Assembly: GCF_023823125.1 (NCBI RefSeq)
Contig: NZ_CP090949.1
Span: 744,001 to 808,000 of the forward strand
DNA length: 64,000 nt
Direction of reading: 5' to 3'
Source: Erythrobacter aurantius
GTDB lineage: Bacteria; Pseudomonadota; Alphaproteobacteria; Sphingomonadales; Sphingomonadaceae
Positions 16,631-25,896 of this stretch are shown here, one piece after another (position 1 is the stretch's first letter; each line of letters opens with the position of its first letter). The translations under genes were made by a program, and so were the position numbers. The notes beneath the pieces were generated by a model, which searched no databases, had not been told where the DNA came from, and saw only the letters and a list, made by a program, of their open reading frames with translations.

Positions 16631-19600
16631 TCAAAGGCTTGCCAGCAGGCTCGCATTTCCTCCGGCTGCCGTGGTGTCGATGCACATCACCCGCTCCGTC
16701 GCGAACCGGGCGAGATAATGCGGACCGCCCGCCTTTGGCCCCGTCCCCGACAGCCCTTCGCCGCCGAACGGCTGGCTCTCGACGATCGCGCCAATCTGGT
16801 TGCGGTTAACATAGAAATTGCCGACCCGCGCGCGCGAGGCGACAAACCGCCGGGTCTCCGCAATGCGGCTGTGCAGGCCCAGCGTCAGGCCGTAGCCGGT
16901 GGCGTTGATATCATCGACCACCTGTCCGAGCTGATCCGAACGGAACCGCGCCACGTGCAGCACCGGGCCGAAATTCTCGCGCTTGAGATCGAGGATCGAG
17001 CCGATTTCCATGATCGTCGGCGCGACGAAGCAGCCCTTGCTCGTGAATTCCGCCAGCTCGCGCCGCCAAACCGTATGGCCCGAAGCCTCGCGCCGGGCGA
17101 CGTGGCGTTCGAGCGCGGCCTGCGCATCGGGATCGATCACCGGGCCGACATCGGTGGCGCTATCCGCGGGGTCGCCGATGTGCAGCGCCTCGAACCCGCC
17201 CCGGATCATCGCCAGCATTTCATCGGCGACATCTTCCTGCAGGTACAGCACACGCAAGGCGGAACACCGCTGCCCCGCGCTCTGGAACGCGCTGGCGAGC
17301 ACGTCGCGCACCACCTGTTCGGGCAGCGCGCTCGAATCGACGATCATCGCGTTCTGCCCGCCGGTTTCCGCGATCAGCGTCGCAATCGGTCCGTCGCGGC
17401 CTGCAAGCGTGCGGTTGATCGCCTGCGCCGTCTCGGTCGAACCGGTAAAGGCGACCCCGGCGAGACGTGGATCGCTGGTGATCATCTGCCCGACATCGCC
17501 GGCACCGGGAAGCAATTGCAGCGCCTCGGGCGGGATGCCGGCTTCGTGCATCAGCCTGACTGCGAGCGCGGCGATCAGAGGGGTTTGCTCGGCCGGTTTG
17601 GCGATCAGCGAATTGCCCGCCGCCAGCGCGGCAGAGGCCATGCCGGTGAAGATTGCCAGCGGGAAATTCCACGGCGAGATCGTCGCAAACACGCCGCGCC
17701 CGTGCATGGTCAGCGTGTTTTCCTCTCCCGTCGGGCCGGGCAGATAGACGGGCCGGGCAAACTGCCGCCGCGCTTCCGACGCGTAATAGCGCAGGAAATC
17801 CACCGCCTCGCGCACTTCGGCGACGCCATCGAGCAGGGTCTTGCCCGCTTCGCGTTGGCACAGGCTCAGGAATTCGTCGGTATGCGCCTCGAACAGGTCA
17901 GCCGCTTCTTCGAGCAGCAGCGCGCGCTTTTCACCGCCCAGCGCATCCCAACCCGGCTGGATCGCACAGGCGCGGTCAAACGCGGCGTCGACTTCTTCCT
18001 GCGTCGCATCGCGGCGCGTGCCGACCGTTACGGTAAGATCGTGCGGCATGGTGATTGGCGCCATTTCGCCGGGCGTTTCCGCCGGGAAAGTCGGCTCCGC
18101 ACGCCAGTGCAGCTTGGCCAATTCGGCCAGCCGCGCCTGCAACGGCTCAATCACCAGCGGATCGGACAGGTCGACGCCCGCGCTGTTCAGCCGCTGGCCC
18201 AGAATATCCTTTGGAAGCGGGATCGCCGGATTGCGGCGCGGGCTCATCGCGGCCAGTTCCGCCACCGGATCGCCGACCAGTTCCTCAGCCGGAACCTCGG
18301 CATCGCCCATGCGGTTGACGAAGCTGGTGTTGGCCCCGTTTTCCAGCAGGCGGCGCACCAGATAGGCCAGCAGTTCCTTGTGCCCGCCAACCGGCGCATA
18401 GATGCGCACGGGAGTGGGCGAATTGCCCTCTATCCGGTGCAGCGCCTCGTAAACCTCTTCGCCCATTCCGTGCAGGCGCTGGAATTCAAAGGGTTTTTGT
18501 CCGCCTACCGCTTCGCTGCTTGAGGCGGGGATTCGCGCCAACTCCTTCACCACCGCCACGGTGTAGGCGTTGTGCGTGGCAAAGGCGGGATAGATCACAT
18601 CGTCATGTTCGAACAACCGCGCCGCGCAGGCGAGGTAGGACACGTCCGTGGCGATCTTGCGGGTGAAGACGGGGTAATCGTCATAGCCGCCAACCTGGCT
18701 GACCTTCACCTCGCTGTCCCAATAGGCGCCTTTCACCAGCCGCACGAACAGCTTGCGATTGTGCCTGCGGGCGAGCTTGGCGATCCAGTCGCACAGCGGC
18801 AGGCCGCGCTTCTGGTAAGCCTGTATCGCAAGGCCGAAACCTTCCCAGCGCGATCCGTCTCCGCGGGTGAACAATTCGTCATCGGCGACCAGCGTTTCGA
18901 TGATGTCGAGGCTGACTTCGAGCCGCTCCGCCTCTTCGGCGTCGATGGTGAAATGGATGTTGGCATCGCGTGCCTTCACCGCCAGCGCGCGCACGATCGG
19001 CACGATGTCGGCACGCGCCTGCGCCGCGTGGAAATGGGTGTATTTGGGATGCAGCGCCGACAGCTTCACCGAAATCCCCGGCGATGTCCCCACGCTTCCC
19101 GACGTTTCGCGCGCCAGCCGCTCGATCGCGCCTTCATAAGCCTGCCGATAGCGTTCGGCATCGGCAAAGGTCATCGCCGCTTCGCCCAGCATGTCGAAAC
19201 TGTGAGTCAGTCCCTTGGCGCGTTCGGGCTTGGCGCGTTTGAGCGCCTCGTCAATGGTGCGCCCGAACACGAATTGCCCGCCCAGAATGCGCATCGCCTG
19301 CAGCGTCGCCTTGCGGATCACGGGTTCGCCCAGCCGGTTCATGGTGCTTTTCAGCACGCGCCCCATGCCGCGCTGGTGCGCTTCGGGCGGGTCGAGCACT
19401 TCGCCCGTCAGCATCAGCGAAAATGTCGCCGCGTTGACGAAGGTGGAGGAGCTTTCGCCAAGATGTTCGCCCCAGTCGATTTCGCCGATCTTGTCGCGGA
19501 TCAGCAGATCGGCGGTTTCATCGTCCGGCACGCGCAGCAGGGCTTCGGCAAGGCACATCAGCGCGATGCCTTCTTCGGTGTCGAGCCCGTATTGCTGAAG

Positions 19601-19834
19601 GAACGCGTCAATCCCCGAAGCCTTGTGGCTGCGGGCCCCTTCGATCAGGTCGATCGCCAGACGCGCCGCGCTCGCGCTGACCCGGCTGGCGGGGGCGGCC
19701 TGTTCCAGCCGCTCTGCCACGCACGCCTCCTCTTCGGCGCGATAGGCACGGCGCAGCTGCGCACGGTCAAGGAAATGGGCGCTGTTGGCGGGCAAGGTCG
19801 GCGTGGTCACTGGGTTGTTTCGTCCTGTCATCAT
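16631..19834 (-). CDS. putA: Bifunctional proline dehydrogenase / glutamate-semialdehyde dehydrogenase
   Basis: 1067 residues. N-terminal arm, PRODH barrel (about 190-480) with LVKGAYWDSE near residue 380, linker, then the aldehyde dehydrogenase (about 560-1050) with IAETGGQNAMIVDSSA and SAGQRCSALRVLYLQ containing the catalytic Cys. It oxidises proline to glutamate using FAD then NAD. There is no N-terminal ribbon-helix-helix domain, so unlike E. coli PutA it should not repress its own promoter. A 9-bp hairpin ends four bases before this start; the next possible start is GTG 19808-19810. Long plus-strand open frames opposite the gene are shadows. Confidence 0.95.
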   Translation of the reverse strand: MMTGRNNPVTTPTLPANSAHFLDRAQLRRAYRAEEEACVAERLEQAAPASRVSASAARLAIDLIEGARSHKASGIDAFLQQYGLDTEEGIALMCLAEALLRVPDDETADLLIRDKIGEIDWGEHLGESSSTFVNAATFSLMLTGEVLDPPEAHQRGMGRVLKSTMNRLGEPVIRKATLQAMRILGGQFVFGRTIDEALKRAKPERAKGLTHSFDMLGEAAMTFADAERYRQAYEGAIERLARETSGSVGTSPGISVKLSALHPKYTHFHAAQARADIVPIVRALAVKARDANIHFTIDAEEAERLEVSLDIIETLVADDELFTRGDGSRWEGFGLAIQAYQKRGLPLCDWIAKLARRHNRKLFVRLVKGAYWDSEVKVSQVGGYDDYPVFTRKIATDVSYLACAARLFEHDDVIYPAFATHNAYTVAVVKELARIPASSSEAVGGQKPFEFQRLHGMGEEVYEALHRIEGNSPTPVRIYAPVGGHKELLAYLVRRLLENGANTSFVNRMGDAEVPAEELVGDPVAELAAMSPRRNPAIPLPKDILGQRLNSAGVDLSDPLVIEPLQARLAELAKLHWRAEPTFPAETPGEMAPITMPHDLTVTVGTRRDATQEEVDAAFDRACAIQPGWDALGGEKRALLLEEAADLFEAHTDEFLSLCQREAGKTLLDGVAEVREAVDFLRYYASEARRQFARPVYLPGPTGEENTLTMHGRGVFATISPWNFPLAIFTGMASAALAAGNSLIAKPAEQTPLIAALAVRLMHEAGIPPEALQLLPGAGDVGQMITSDPRLAGVAFTGSTETAQAINRTLAGRDGPIATLIAETGGQNAMIVDSSALPEQVVRDVLASAFQSAGQRCSALRVLYLQEDVADEMLAMIRGGFEALHIGDPADSATDVGPVIDPDAQAALERHVARREASGHTVWRRELAEFTSKGCFVAPTIMEIGSILDLKRENFGPVLHVARFRSDQLGQVVDDINATGYGLTLGLHSRIAETRRFVASRARVGNFYVNRNQIGAIVESQPFGGEGLSGTGPKAGGPHYLARFATERVMCIDTTAAGGNASLLASL

Positions 19835-19838
19835 TGAG

Positions 19839-19859
19839 TCGCGGGGGTTGCCCCCGCGA
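19839..19859 (-). promoter_or_regulatory. Hairpin directly before the putA start codon
   Basis: On the putA strand: TCGCGGGGG, loop CAA, CCCCCGCGA, then CTCA and ATG. The nine-base perfect GC-rich stem occupies the place of the Shine-Dalgarno sequence, and its G-run is the only SD-like element. It could limit putA translation, or show that the true start is the GTG at 19808-19810. Confidence 0.5.
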
Positions 19860-19966
19860 TGTGGACCCGCGCGGGTTCTTGTTCAAGCGAAGTCGCACTT
19901 GCTTGATCAGAGGGCGCGCTGTGTTATCTCGCAACGCAACGCGCACACCGTGAGGGAGCCAGGGCC

Positions 19967-20254
19967 ATGCCGCTTTACTGTTTCTATTGCCGCGACGGCG
20001 AACAGAACGAACAGCTGCGGCAACGCCATCTTGCCGCGCAGCGCGAATGGATGGCCGAACACGCCGAAAACTATCGCGTCGCCGGGCCGCTGACGAATGC
20101 GAAGGGCGAATTCGTCGGATCATTGCTGATCATCGAAGCCGAAGACGAAGCCGAAGCCCGTGCGACGGTGAACGAGGATCCCTATCTGGTGGGCGGCGTA
20201 TGGCAATCAATCCGCGTCGACCGGTTCGAACCGGTCAAGGGTCGGTGGAAGTGA
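19967..20254 (+). CDS. YciI-like protein
   Basis: 95 residues, full length for the family. MPLYCFYCRDGEQNEQLRQRHLAAQREWM has the conserved His of the YciI (DGPF-related) fold, and the C-terminal DPYLVGGVWQSIRVDRFEPVKG is characteristic. YciI proteins are small dimeric ferredoxin-like folds of unsettled function. GTGAGGGAG at 19951-19959 is its ribosome-binding site. Divergent from putA. Confidence 0.85.
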   Translation: MPLYCFYCRDGEQNEQLRQRHLAAQREWMAEHAENYRVAGPLTNAKGEFVGSLLIIEAEDEAEARATVNEDPYLVGGVWQSIRVDRFEPVKGRWK

Positions 20255-20267
20255 GCGATCTGGAGAC

Positions 20268-20282
20268 GGTCTGACGCAGACC
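20268..20282. terminator. Short hairpin between convergent YciI and ParA-like genes
   Basis: GGTCTG-ACG-CAGACC followed by CTTTCCCC. Six-bp perfect stem between two converging stops; a weak bidirectional terminator at best. Confidence 0.4.
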
Positions 20283-20290
20283 CTTTCCCC

Positions 20291-21028
20291 TCATCCGATT
20301 TCGGCGAATTTCTTTTCCACCCCGCGCCACAGCCTGTCGAGCGCGTCGGCGCCCTTTGAACCATGGGCGAACGCGTTGATCGGAGTCTGCTTGAACGCGA
20401 TCCGCTCGATATCGTTCGACCATGGAATCACCGGAAAGCCCGACAGGATCGTCTCACGCGCAATCTGGTGGCTCTTGCGGCGCGAATCGAACATCGAAAA
20501 CACCGGCAGCAACGGCATGGAGGCGCGCCCAATGCGCTTCTGTTCCTTCTTCACCTTGTCGAGCGCGCGCAGGGCCAATGGCGAAGCGGGCAGCGGGGTG
20601 ATCATAAGGTCGGCCGCCCGGATCACCTGTTCGCTCAATTCGTCGCGCACCGGCGGGCAATCGAGGACGATGCGATCAAAGGTGCCGCTGAGGTTCCTTA
20701 CCAGCTCCTCGATCCGCTTTTTCGGGCCGATGCGTGAAAGATAGAAGGAAATGGCGCGCACGTTCTCGCCAAAGCCGAGGAAAAACAGATTGTCGTAATG
20801 GGTCAGGTTGATCGCTTGGCGCACTTCATAGGGTTTTTGCAGCAGGTAGGGATCATCGATCAGATGCGTCGGATCGATCTGGCACAGGAAGGCGGAGCCG
20901 CCCTCGGGGTCGAGATCCCACAGCAGGGTCTTGTGATTGCCGATATTCGCGCTGCGCCATGCAAGATCGAAGGCAAGCGTCGTCTTGCCCACGCCGCCCT
21001 TGGGCGAATAGACCGCCACGACGCCCAT
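20291..21028 (-). CDS. ParA/MinD-family ATPase
   Basis: 245 residues. VYSPKGGVGKTTLAFDLA is the deviant Walker A motif, WDLDPEGGS the A' motif, and IVLDCPPV the Walker B. Start ATG 21028 (MGVVAVYSPKGG) is the family-like start; upstream codons to 21112 look non-coding. No ParB partner or parS-like site is nearby, so this is probably an orphan ATPase that positions a cargo rather than the chromosomal partition gene. The 232-base gap before it (21029-21260) contains no gene. Confidence 0.85.
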   Translation of the reverse strand: MGVVAVYSPKGGVGKTTLAFDLAWRSANIGNHKTLLWDLDPEGGSAFLCQIDPTHLIDDPYLLQKPYEVRQAINLTHYDNLFFLGFGENVRAISFYLSRIGPKKRIEELVRNLSGTFDRIVLDCPPVRDELSEQVIRAADLMITPLPASPLALRALDKVKKEQKRIGRASMPLLPVFSMFDSRRKSHQIARETILSGFPVIPWSNDIERIAFKQTPINAFAHGSKGADALDRLWRGVEKKFAEIG

Positions 21029-21260
21029 CAGCAGCGCTGTTCCCGATAAAGGCCGCACGCGCAGATCGCAAAGCCGCAACGGGCGGTGAGTGAACACACC
21101 ATGCTGGCACAACCCTCTTGTCTTATGTGCAGCCGGAAGCCAGCCCGGCAGCAGGTTAGTTTGCTGCGGCTAACACGTTTGCGCCCGCTTTCGAACGGGT
21201 TACGTGGTGAATGCCCCAATCAGAGACGTTTGCAGGCCGAAAATGGACGCAAGCTGGGGC

Positions 21261-22148
21261 TTATCCCTTTTTCAGGATGCGCCCTGCCACAGCGTCGAGT
21301 TTCGCCATCAGCGCCGGATCGCGTTCGTCAGGCGCGGTGATGACAGCCGTGTCGAGGCAGGTGTCGATGGGTGAGGCTTTGCGCGTCTTGGGCAGATTCT
21401 CGATGAATTTCAGCACAGCGGCGCGTGCGAGTGCGCCGTTCGCCTTCATCTGCTCCAGCACCTCGGCGACATCGACAGCCTCGCCCCCAAATTCGTCAGT
21501 GGCGCGCCAGCAATCGTAATCGGTGCTCATCCCGATCAGCGCGTAGGGCAGCTCCGCCTCGCGGGCGAGCTTGGCTTCGGGCATCGCTGTCATCCCGATC
21601 ACGTCGGCGCCCCATGCGCGGTACATCCGGCTTTCGGCGCGGGTCGAGAATTGCGGCCCTTCCATCGCCAGATAGGTCGCGCCGGTCGCGACCTTGCCCT
21701 TGCATTCCGAAATCGCCTTGGCCGCCATTTCCGACAGGCGCGGGCAAACCGGATCGGCCATCGAGACATGCGTGACGAAACCGCTGGTGTAGAAGGTGCT
21801 GGCGCGGTGGCGGGTGTTGTCGATGAACTGTTCGACAATCGCGAACCGCCCCGGCTCGATCTCCTCGCGCAGCGATCCGACGGCGGAAATGGCTAGGATA
21901 TCGGTGCATCCGGCACGTTTGAGCGCGTCGATATTGGCGCGCGAATTCAGTTCGGTCGGCGAAATCGGGTGCCCGCGTCCGTGGCGCGGCAGGAAGCGCA
22001 CCTTCACATCGCCGATGCGGCCGCAAAGGATCTCATCGGAGGGGTCGCCCCAAGGGGTGTCGATCATCAGCCACTGCTGATCCTCGATCCCCTCAATATC
22101 GTAGAGGCCCGAGCCCCCGATAATTCCGATGCACCAGTCCTTGGCCAT
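21261..22148 (-). CDS. mtnP: S-methyl-5'-thioadenosine phosphorylase
   Basis: 295 residues. IGIIGGSGLYDIEG and FLPRHGRGH are the phosphate and substrate motifs of the PNP/MTAP family type II, and GMTAMPEAKLAREAEL with YALIGMSTDYD lines the base pocket. It splits methylthioadenosine to adenine and methylthioribose-1-phosphate for methionine salvage. Followed by the GST gene upstream on the same strand. Confidence 0.93.
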   Translation of the reverse strand: MAKDWCIGIIGGSGLYDIEGIEDQQWLMIDTPWGDPSDEILCGRIGDVKVRFLPRHGRGHPISPTELNSRANIDALKRAGCTDILAISAVGSLREEIEPGRFAIVEQFIDNTRHRASTFYTSGFVTHVSMADPVCPRLSEMAAKAISECKGKVATGATYLAMEGPQFSTRAESRMYRAWGADVIGMTAMPEAKLAREAELPYALIGMSTDYDCWRATDEFGGEAVDVAEVLEQMKANGALARAAVLKFIENLPKTRKASPIDTCLDTAVITAPDERDPALMAKLDAVAGRILKKG

Positions 22149-22188
22149 GCTCGCCCGTGCGATTCCCTTTGTTGGTATGCTCCGCCCC

Positions 22189-22893
22189 TTAGGTCAGGTC
22201 GAAGCGCTCGGGCAAGGCCTTGCGGATGAAGCGGTCCGCCTTGTCGAAGGGGCCGGCAATCGAAGGACGCGCGCGCATCCGTTCGTAATGCGCGGCGAGC
22301 GCCGGGTAGGCATCCAGCGGCATATGGGCCACCAGCGCAATCTGCATCAGCACGCAGGCAACAGTGATGTCGGCAATCGACAGCGCATCGCCGGCATAGA
22401 ATTCCGCATCGCCCAGCGCGCTGTCGAGCCAGGCGAGGATCGGCGGCATGGTATTAGCCCATGTATCGCGCGCCTTGGCGACATCGGGTTCCTCGCCCTT
22501 GTTCACCGCGAAAAAGATCGGGCGGAAGATCCCCAAGCCTCCGGCCATCGCCAGCGTGGTGTCGGCATATTCCTCGATCATCAACGCGCGCCCGTGGGCA
22601 TAGGCATCGCTGCAATAGAGCGAGGGCGAGGGGTGCTTGCGCTCGATATAGCCGCAGATGGCGGAGCTGTCGGCAATGGTGCCGTCCGGCACCTCTTCCG
22701 CGATCGAGCGGTCGCGCAGCACCGGGATGCGCTTCATCGGCGAGATTTCGCGGAACCATTCGGGCGGGTCGAAGACGTTGACCGCCTCGATCTCGAACGC
22801 CGCACCCTTCTCTATCGCCACCGCGGCGACCTTGCGGACGAAGGGCGAAACGGGGCTGCCATAGATGACGAGATCGGCGGGGGTGTCAGTCAT
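22189..22893 (-). CDS. Glutathione S-transferase family protein
   Basis: 234 residues. Thioredoxin-like N-domain with LVIYGSPVSPFVRKVAAV (Ser at the catalytic position), cis-Pro in KRIPVL and a helical C-domain. ATG 22893 is preferred over the longer frame to 22989. Located 40 bases upstream of mtnP in the same direction. Substrate unknown. Confidence 0.88.
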   Translation of the reverse strand: MTDTPADLVIYGSPVSPFVRKVAAVAIEKGAAFEIEAVNVFDPPEWFREISPMKRIPVLRDRSIAEEVPDGTIADSSAICGYIERKHPSPSLYCSDAYAHGRALMIEEYADTTLAMAGGLGIFRPIFFAVNKGEEPDVAKARDTWANTMPPILAWLDSALGDAEFYAGDALSIADITVACVLMQIALVAHMPLDAYPALAAHYERMRARPSIAGPFDKADRFIRKALPERFDLT

Positions 22894-23107
22894 TTCGGGG
22901 GTCTCTCCTCTTTCGCCTGCGTTGATAGAGCGCCAGTTTTGCTTTGCAACGGATATGGTGCAACTGATAGGCGATACGGCTTGCCGCAATCCCTATGATG
23001 GCAACAGCAATCGCGATTGATTTTTGCGGCGGATGGTCCACCTTCATTCGGGTGAGACGATTCCCCGTCCTGCTGATACGGGACAACGGATTAGAGAGAG
23101 GAAAACC

Positions 23108-24535
23108 ATGGTCACCCAGTACAAGAACCTGATCAACGGCGAGATGATCGACACCGGCGAATGGCTCGATGTGGTCAACCCGGCCAATGAACAAGTCATC
23201 GGCCAGGTCCCGGCCTGCGGCAAGGAAGAGCTGGACAAGGCCGTCGCTGCAGCGCGCGCCGCTTTCAAGACCTGGAAGAAGACCAGCTTCGAAGAGCGTC
23301 AGGCCGCCTGCATGGCGATTTCGGGTGCGATCAAGGAAAACGCCGAGGAACTGTACCGCCTGCTGACCAGCGAACAGGGCAAGCCGCATGAGCAGGCCAA
23401 GGGCGAGATTTACGGCGCGGCCGGCATGTCGGCGGCGCAATCCACGCTGAAGCTGGAAGATGTCGTCAACGAAGACAGCGACGCCCGCCTTTCGCGCACC
23501 CGCCGCGTCCCCGTGGGCGTTGTCGGCGGCATTGTTCCGTGGAACTTCCCCGTGATGATGGCGGTGCAGAAAATCGTGCCTGCCCTGATGAGCGGCTGCA
23601 CCATCGTGCTCAAGCCGTCGCCCTTCACCCCGCTGACGACGCTGCGCATCGCGGAGCTGATCGCGGACAAGGTGCCCGCCGGCATGGTCAACATCATCAC
23701 CGGCGAAGACAGCCTCGGCCCGCTCATCACCGGCCACCCGGATATCGACAAGATCACCTTCACGGGATCGACCGCGACCGGCAAGAAGATCATGGAAGGC
23801 GCGAGCGCCGATCTGAAGCGCATCACGCTGGAACTGGGCGGCAACGACGCCTCGATCGTGCTGCCCGATGCCGATCCGAAGAAGGTCGCCGAACAGCTGT
23901 TCTGGGCCAGCTTCTCCAACGCCGGGCAAATCTGCGTCGCGGCCAAGCGCGTCTATATCCACGAGGATATCTATGACGAACTGTCCGCCGCCATCGCCGA
24001 ATACGCGAAAACCGTCGTTGTCGGTGACGGCGCGCAGCAGGGCACGGGCGTCGGCCCGATCCAGAACAAGAAGCAGTATGATCGCGTGCTCGGACTGATC
24101 CAGGACGCGAAGGACAACGGCTACAAGTTCCTGACCGGCGGCAATGTCGATCCTTCGGGCACCGGCTATTACGTGCCGATCACCATCCTCGACAATCCGC
24201 CCGAAGACGCGCGGATCGTGGCCGAGGAACAGTTCGGCCCGGTCATGCCGCTGATGAAATTCTCGACCGAAGAGGAAGTGATCCAGCGCGCCAACAATTC
24301 CGAATACGGGCTTGCCGGTGCGGTGTGGACCGCGAACCCGGAAAAGGGTGTCGAGATCGCCGAACAGCTCGAAACAGGCACGGTGTGGGTGAACGAGTAT
24401 CTCCACCTGTCGCCCTTCGCTCCGTTCGGCGGGCACAAGCAGTCGGGCTTTGGCGCGGAATACGGGCTCGATGGGCTAAAGGAATTCACCTATCCGCAGG
24501 TGATCACCGTCAAGAAGGACAATGTCCCCGCGTAA
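23108..24535 (+). CDS. NAD(P)-dependent aldehyde dehydrogenase
   Basis: 475 residues. IVPWNFPV and KPSPFTPL bind the cofactor, LELGGNDASIV holds the catalytic Glu and SNAGQICVAAKR the catalytic Cys. Sequence style is that of succinate-semialdehyde or broad-range aliphatic aldehyde dehydrogenases; exact substrate not determinable. GAGAGGAAAACC before ATG 23108 is a good ribosome-binding site. Followed after six bases by the APH/DUF6285 gene, so the aldehyde dehydrogenase may serve the same catabolic route. Confidence 0.9.
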   Translation: MVTQYKNLINGEMIDTGEWLDVVNPANEQVIGQVPACGKEELDKAVAAARAAFKTWKKTSFEERQAACMAISGAIKENAEELYRLLTSEQGKPHEQAKGEIYGAAGMSAAQSTLKLEDVVNEDSDARLSRTRRVPVGVVGGIVPWNFPVMMAVQKIVPALMSGCTIVLKPSPFTPLTTLRIAELIADKVPAGMVNIITGEDSLGPLITGHPDIDKITFTGSTATGKKIMEGASADLKRITLELGGNDASIVLPDADPKKVAEQLFWASFSNAGQICVAAKRVYIHEDIYDELSAAIAEYAKTVVVGDGAQQGTGVGPIQNKKQYDRVLGLIQDAKDNGYKFLTGGNVDPSGTGYYVPITILDNPPEDARIVAEEQFGPVMPLMKFSTEEEVIQRANNSEYGLAGAVWTANPEKGVEIAEQLETGTVWVNEYLHLSPFAPFGGHKQSGFGAEYGLDGLKEFTYPQVITVKKDNVPA

Positions 24536-24541
24536 CGCAAC

Positions 24542-25894
24542 GTGGGCGACGCTACTCCTGACCAACTGATCGAAGGGCTGGCGCGGGTGTGTTCCCGTGC
24601 CGGCCTTTCGCCGCCCACAGGGCTGACCAGGCTGACGGGCGGGGCGACGATGGAAAGCTGGCGGTTCGCCGACGGAGACGGCACCTTCGTCCTGCGCCGC
24701 GCGCCTTCGCTCGCATTCATGGAAGGGCGACCCTATGGCCACGATGTCGAAGCGGCGGTGATCGAAGCCGCCCGCGCGCGCGGCGTGACCGCGCCGGAAG
24801 TTGTCGCGGTATTGGGGCCTGAGGATGCTATCGGATCGGGCTTCGTCATGCGAGCCTTGCCCGGTACGCCGAACCCCAAGGAAATCCTCGAATTCGAAGA
24901 ACCGGTCGCGCTGCTGAAACAGGCGGCGCGCGATCTGGCGCGGATACACTCGATCAGGCCGGGTGATTTGCCTGATGCGGTGCCGGTGATGGACTACCGC
25001 GCAGCTATCGCAGACCTTCGCCAGCAGTTCGAGGAAGCGGGCGGCGACCGCCCGATCATCGCGCTGGGCCTCAAATGGATGGAGGACAATTGTCCCGACC
25101 CATGTGAGCCCGTGCTGATCCACGGCGATTATCGCATGGGCAATCTGCTGGCCGAAGCACCGGGCAGGCTGACGGGCGTGCTCGACTGGGAACTGGCGCA
25201 CTTCGGCGACCCGCACGAGGACCTCGCGTTCGGCTGCATGGCGGTGTGGCGCTTCCACCGATACGACCGCCCTGCGCTGGGGCTGGGGAGCCCTGAGGAT
25301 TACTTCGCCGCCTATGAGGCCGAGGCGGGTGTGAGCGTAGACCGCGACCGTTTCCGTTACTGGCTGATCCATCGCACCGTGTGGTGGGCGATGGGGTGCC
25401 TCAAATGCGCGAAAGTATGGCGCGACGGGTCGGACCGGATGCTGGAGCGCGTGGTGATCTCGCGCCGGACGAGCGAGCAGGAACTCGACCTGCTAATGTT
25501 GCTGGAGGAGGATGCGCCGGATGAGGAGCGGGCGCGCGAGATGTTCCCGGTGCATAAGATTCCTCAGAGGAGCCTCGGTGAAGCAAGCGACAGGGAATTG
25601 TTGATCGCGGTGAACGAGTTGATTGAGGCGATCAAGAACGAGGTTTCAGGCCATAATCGGTTTCAACTGGCGGTGGCCCGCAATGCGCTTGGGATGACAA
25701 TCCGTCATTTCGAGACTGGTGCATTCGCAGGTGATTGGGTTCTTGCCCAAGACATTCTAACCGGCAAGCGCTCCCTCGATACACCGGAGATGGTCGCGAC
25801 ACTGCGCCACCGTGCTTTGAGCAAATTGTCTGCCGACGTGCCGAAATACCCCGCCCTCGCCTACGCGCGCAAAAAATGGACCGGAGAGAAATAG
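24542..25894 (+). CDS. APH-family kinase fused to DUF6285 (LvaA-LvaB-like fusion)
   Basis: 450 residues, GTG start. Residues 1-330 are an aminoglycoside-phosphotransferase fold: GGATMESWRF (Gly loop), VLIHGDYRMGNLL (catalytic HGDxxxxN) and GVLDWELAHFGDPHEDLA (metal DWE). Residues about 345-450 match the DUF6285 pattern (ELLIAVNELIEAI, RFQLAVARNALGM, LRHRALSKLSADVPKYPAL). In Pseudomonas putida LvaA kinase and small LvaB act together on 4-hydroxyacyl-CoA, followed by an acyl-CoA-dehydrogenase-like LvaC. Here kinase and partner appear fused and an acyl-CoA dehydrogenase gene follows by two bases. A 4-hydroxyacyl-CoA phosphorylation/elimination route is inferred. Confidence 0.8.
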   Translation: MGDATPDQLIEGLARVCSRAGLSPPTGLTRLTGGATMESWRFADGDGTFVLRRAPSLAFMEGRPYGHDVEAAVIEAARARGVTAPEVVAVLGPEDAIGSGFVMRALPGTPNPKEILEFEEPVALLKQAARDLARIHSIRPGDLPDAVPVMDYRAAIADLRQQFEEAGGDRPIIALGLKWMEDNCPDPCEPVLIHGDYRMGNLLAEAPGRLTGVLDWELAHFGDPHEDLAFGCMAVWRFHRYDRPALGLGSPEDYFAAYEAEAGVSVDRDRFRYWLIHRTVWWAMGCLKCAKVWRDGSDRMLERVVISRRTSEQELDLLMLLEEDAPDEERAREMFPVHKIPQRSLGEASDRELLIAVNELIEAIKNEVSGHNRFQLAVARNALGMTIRHFETGAFAGDWVLAQDILTGKRSLDTPEMVATLRHRALSKLSADVPKYPALAYARKKWTGEK

Positions 25895-25896
25895 AC

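Noticed and set aside
16586-19837. Two long plus-strand open frames (645 and 421 codons) opposite putA
   Set aside because: They lie entirely antisense to putA, are Arg/His/Gln-rich without any family motif, and arise from high GC and stop-poor codon use of the real gene.
20291-21028. Chromosomal partition gene parA or an origin region
   Set aside because: No parB, parS-like palindromes, DnaA boxes, gidB or dnaA nearby; it is better read as an orphan ParA-like ATPase.
22886-24436. Minus-strand 516-codon open frame opposite the aldehyde dehydrogenase gene
   Set aside because: Antisense shadow; the plus-strand gene has all catalytic motifs and a good ribosome-binding site.
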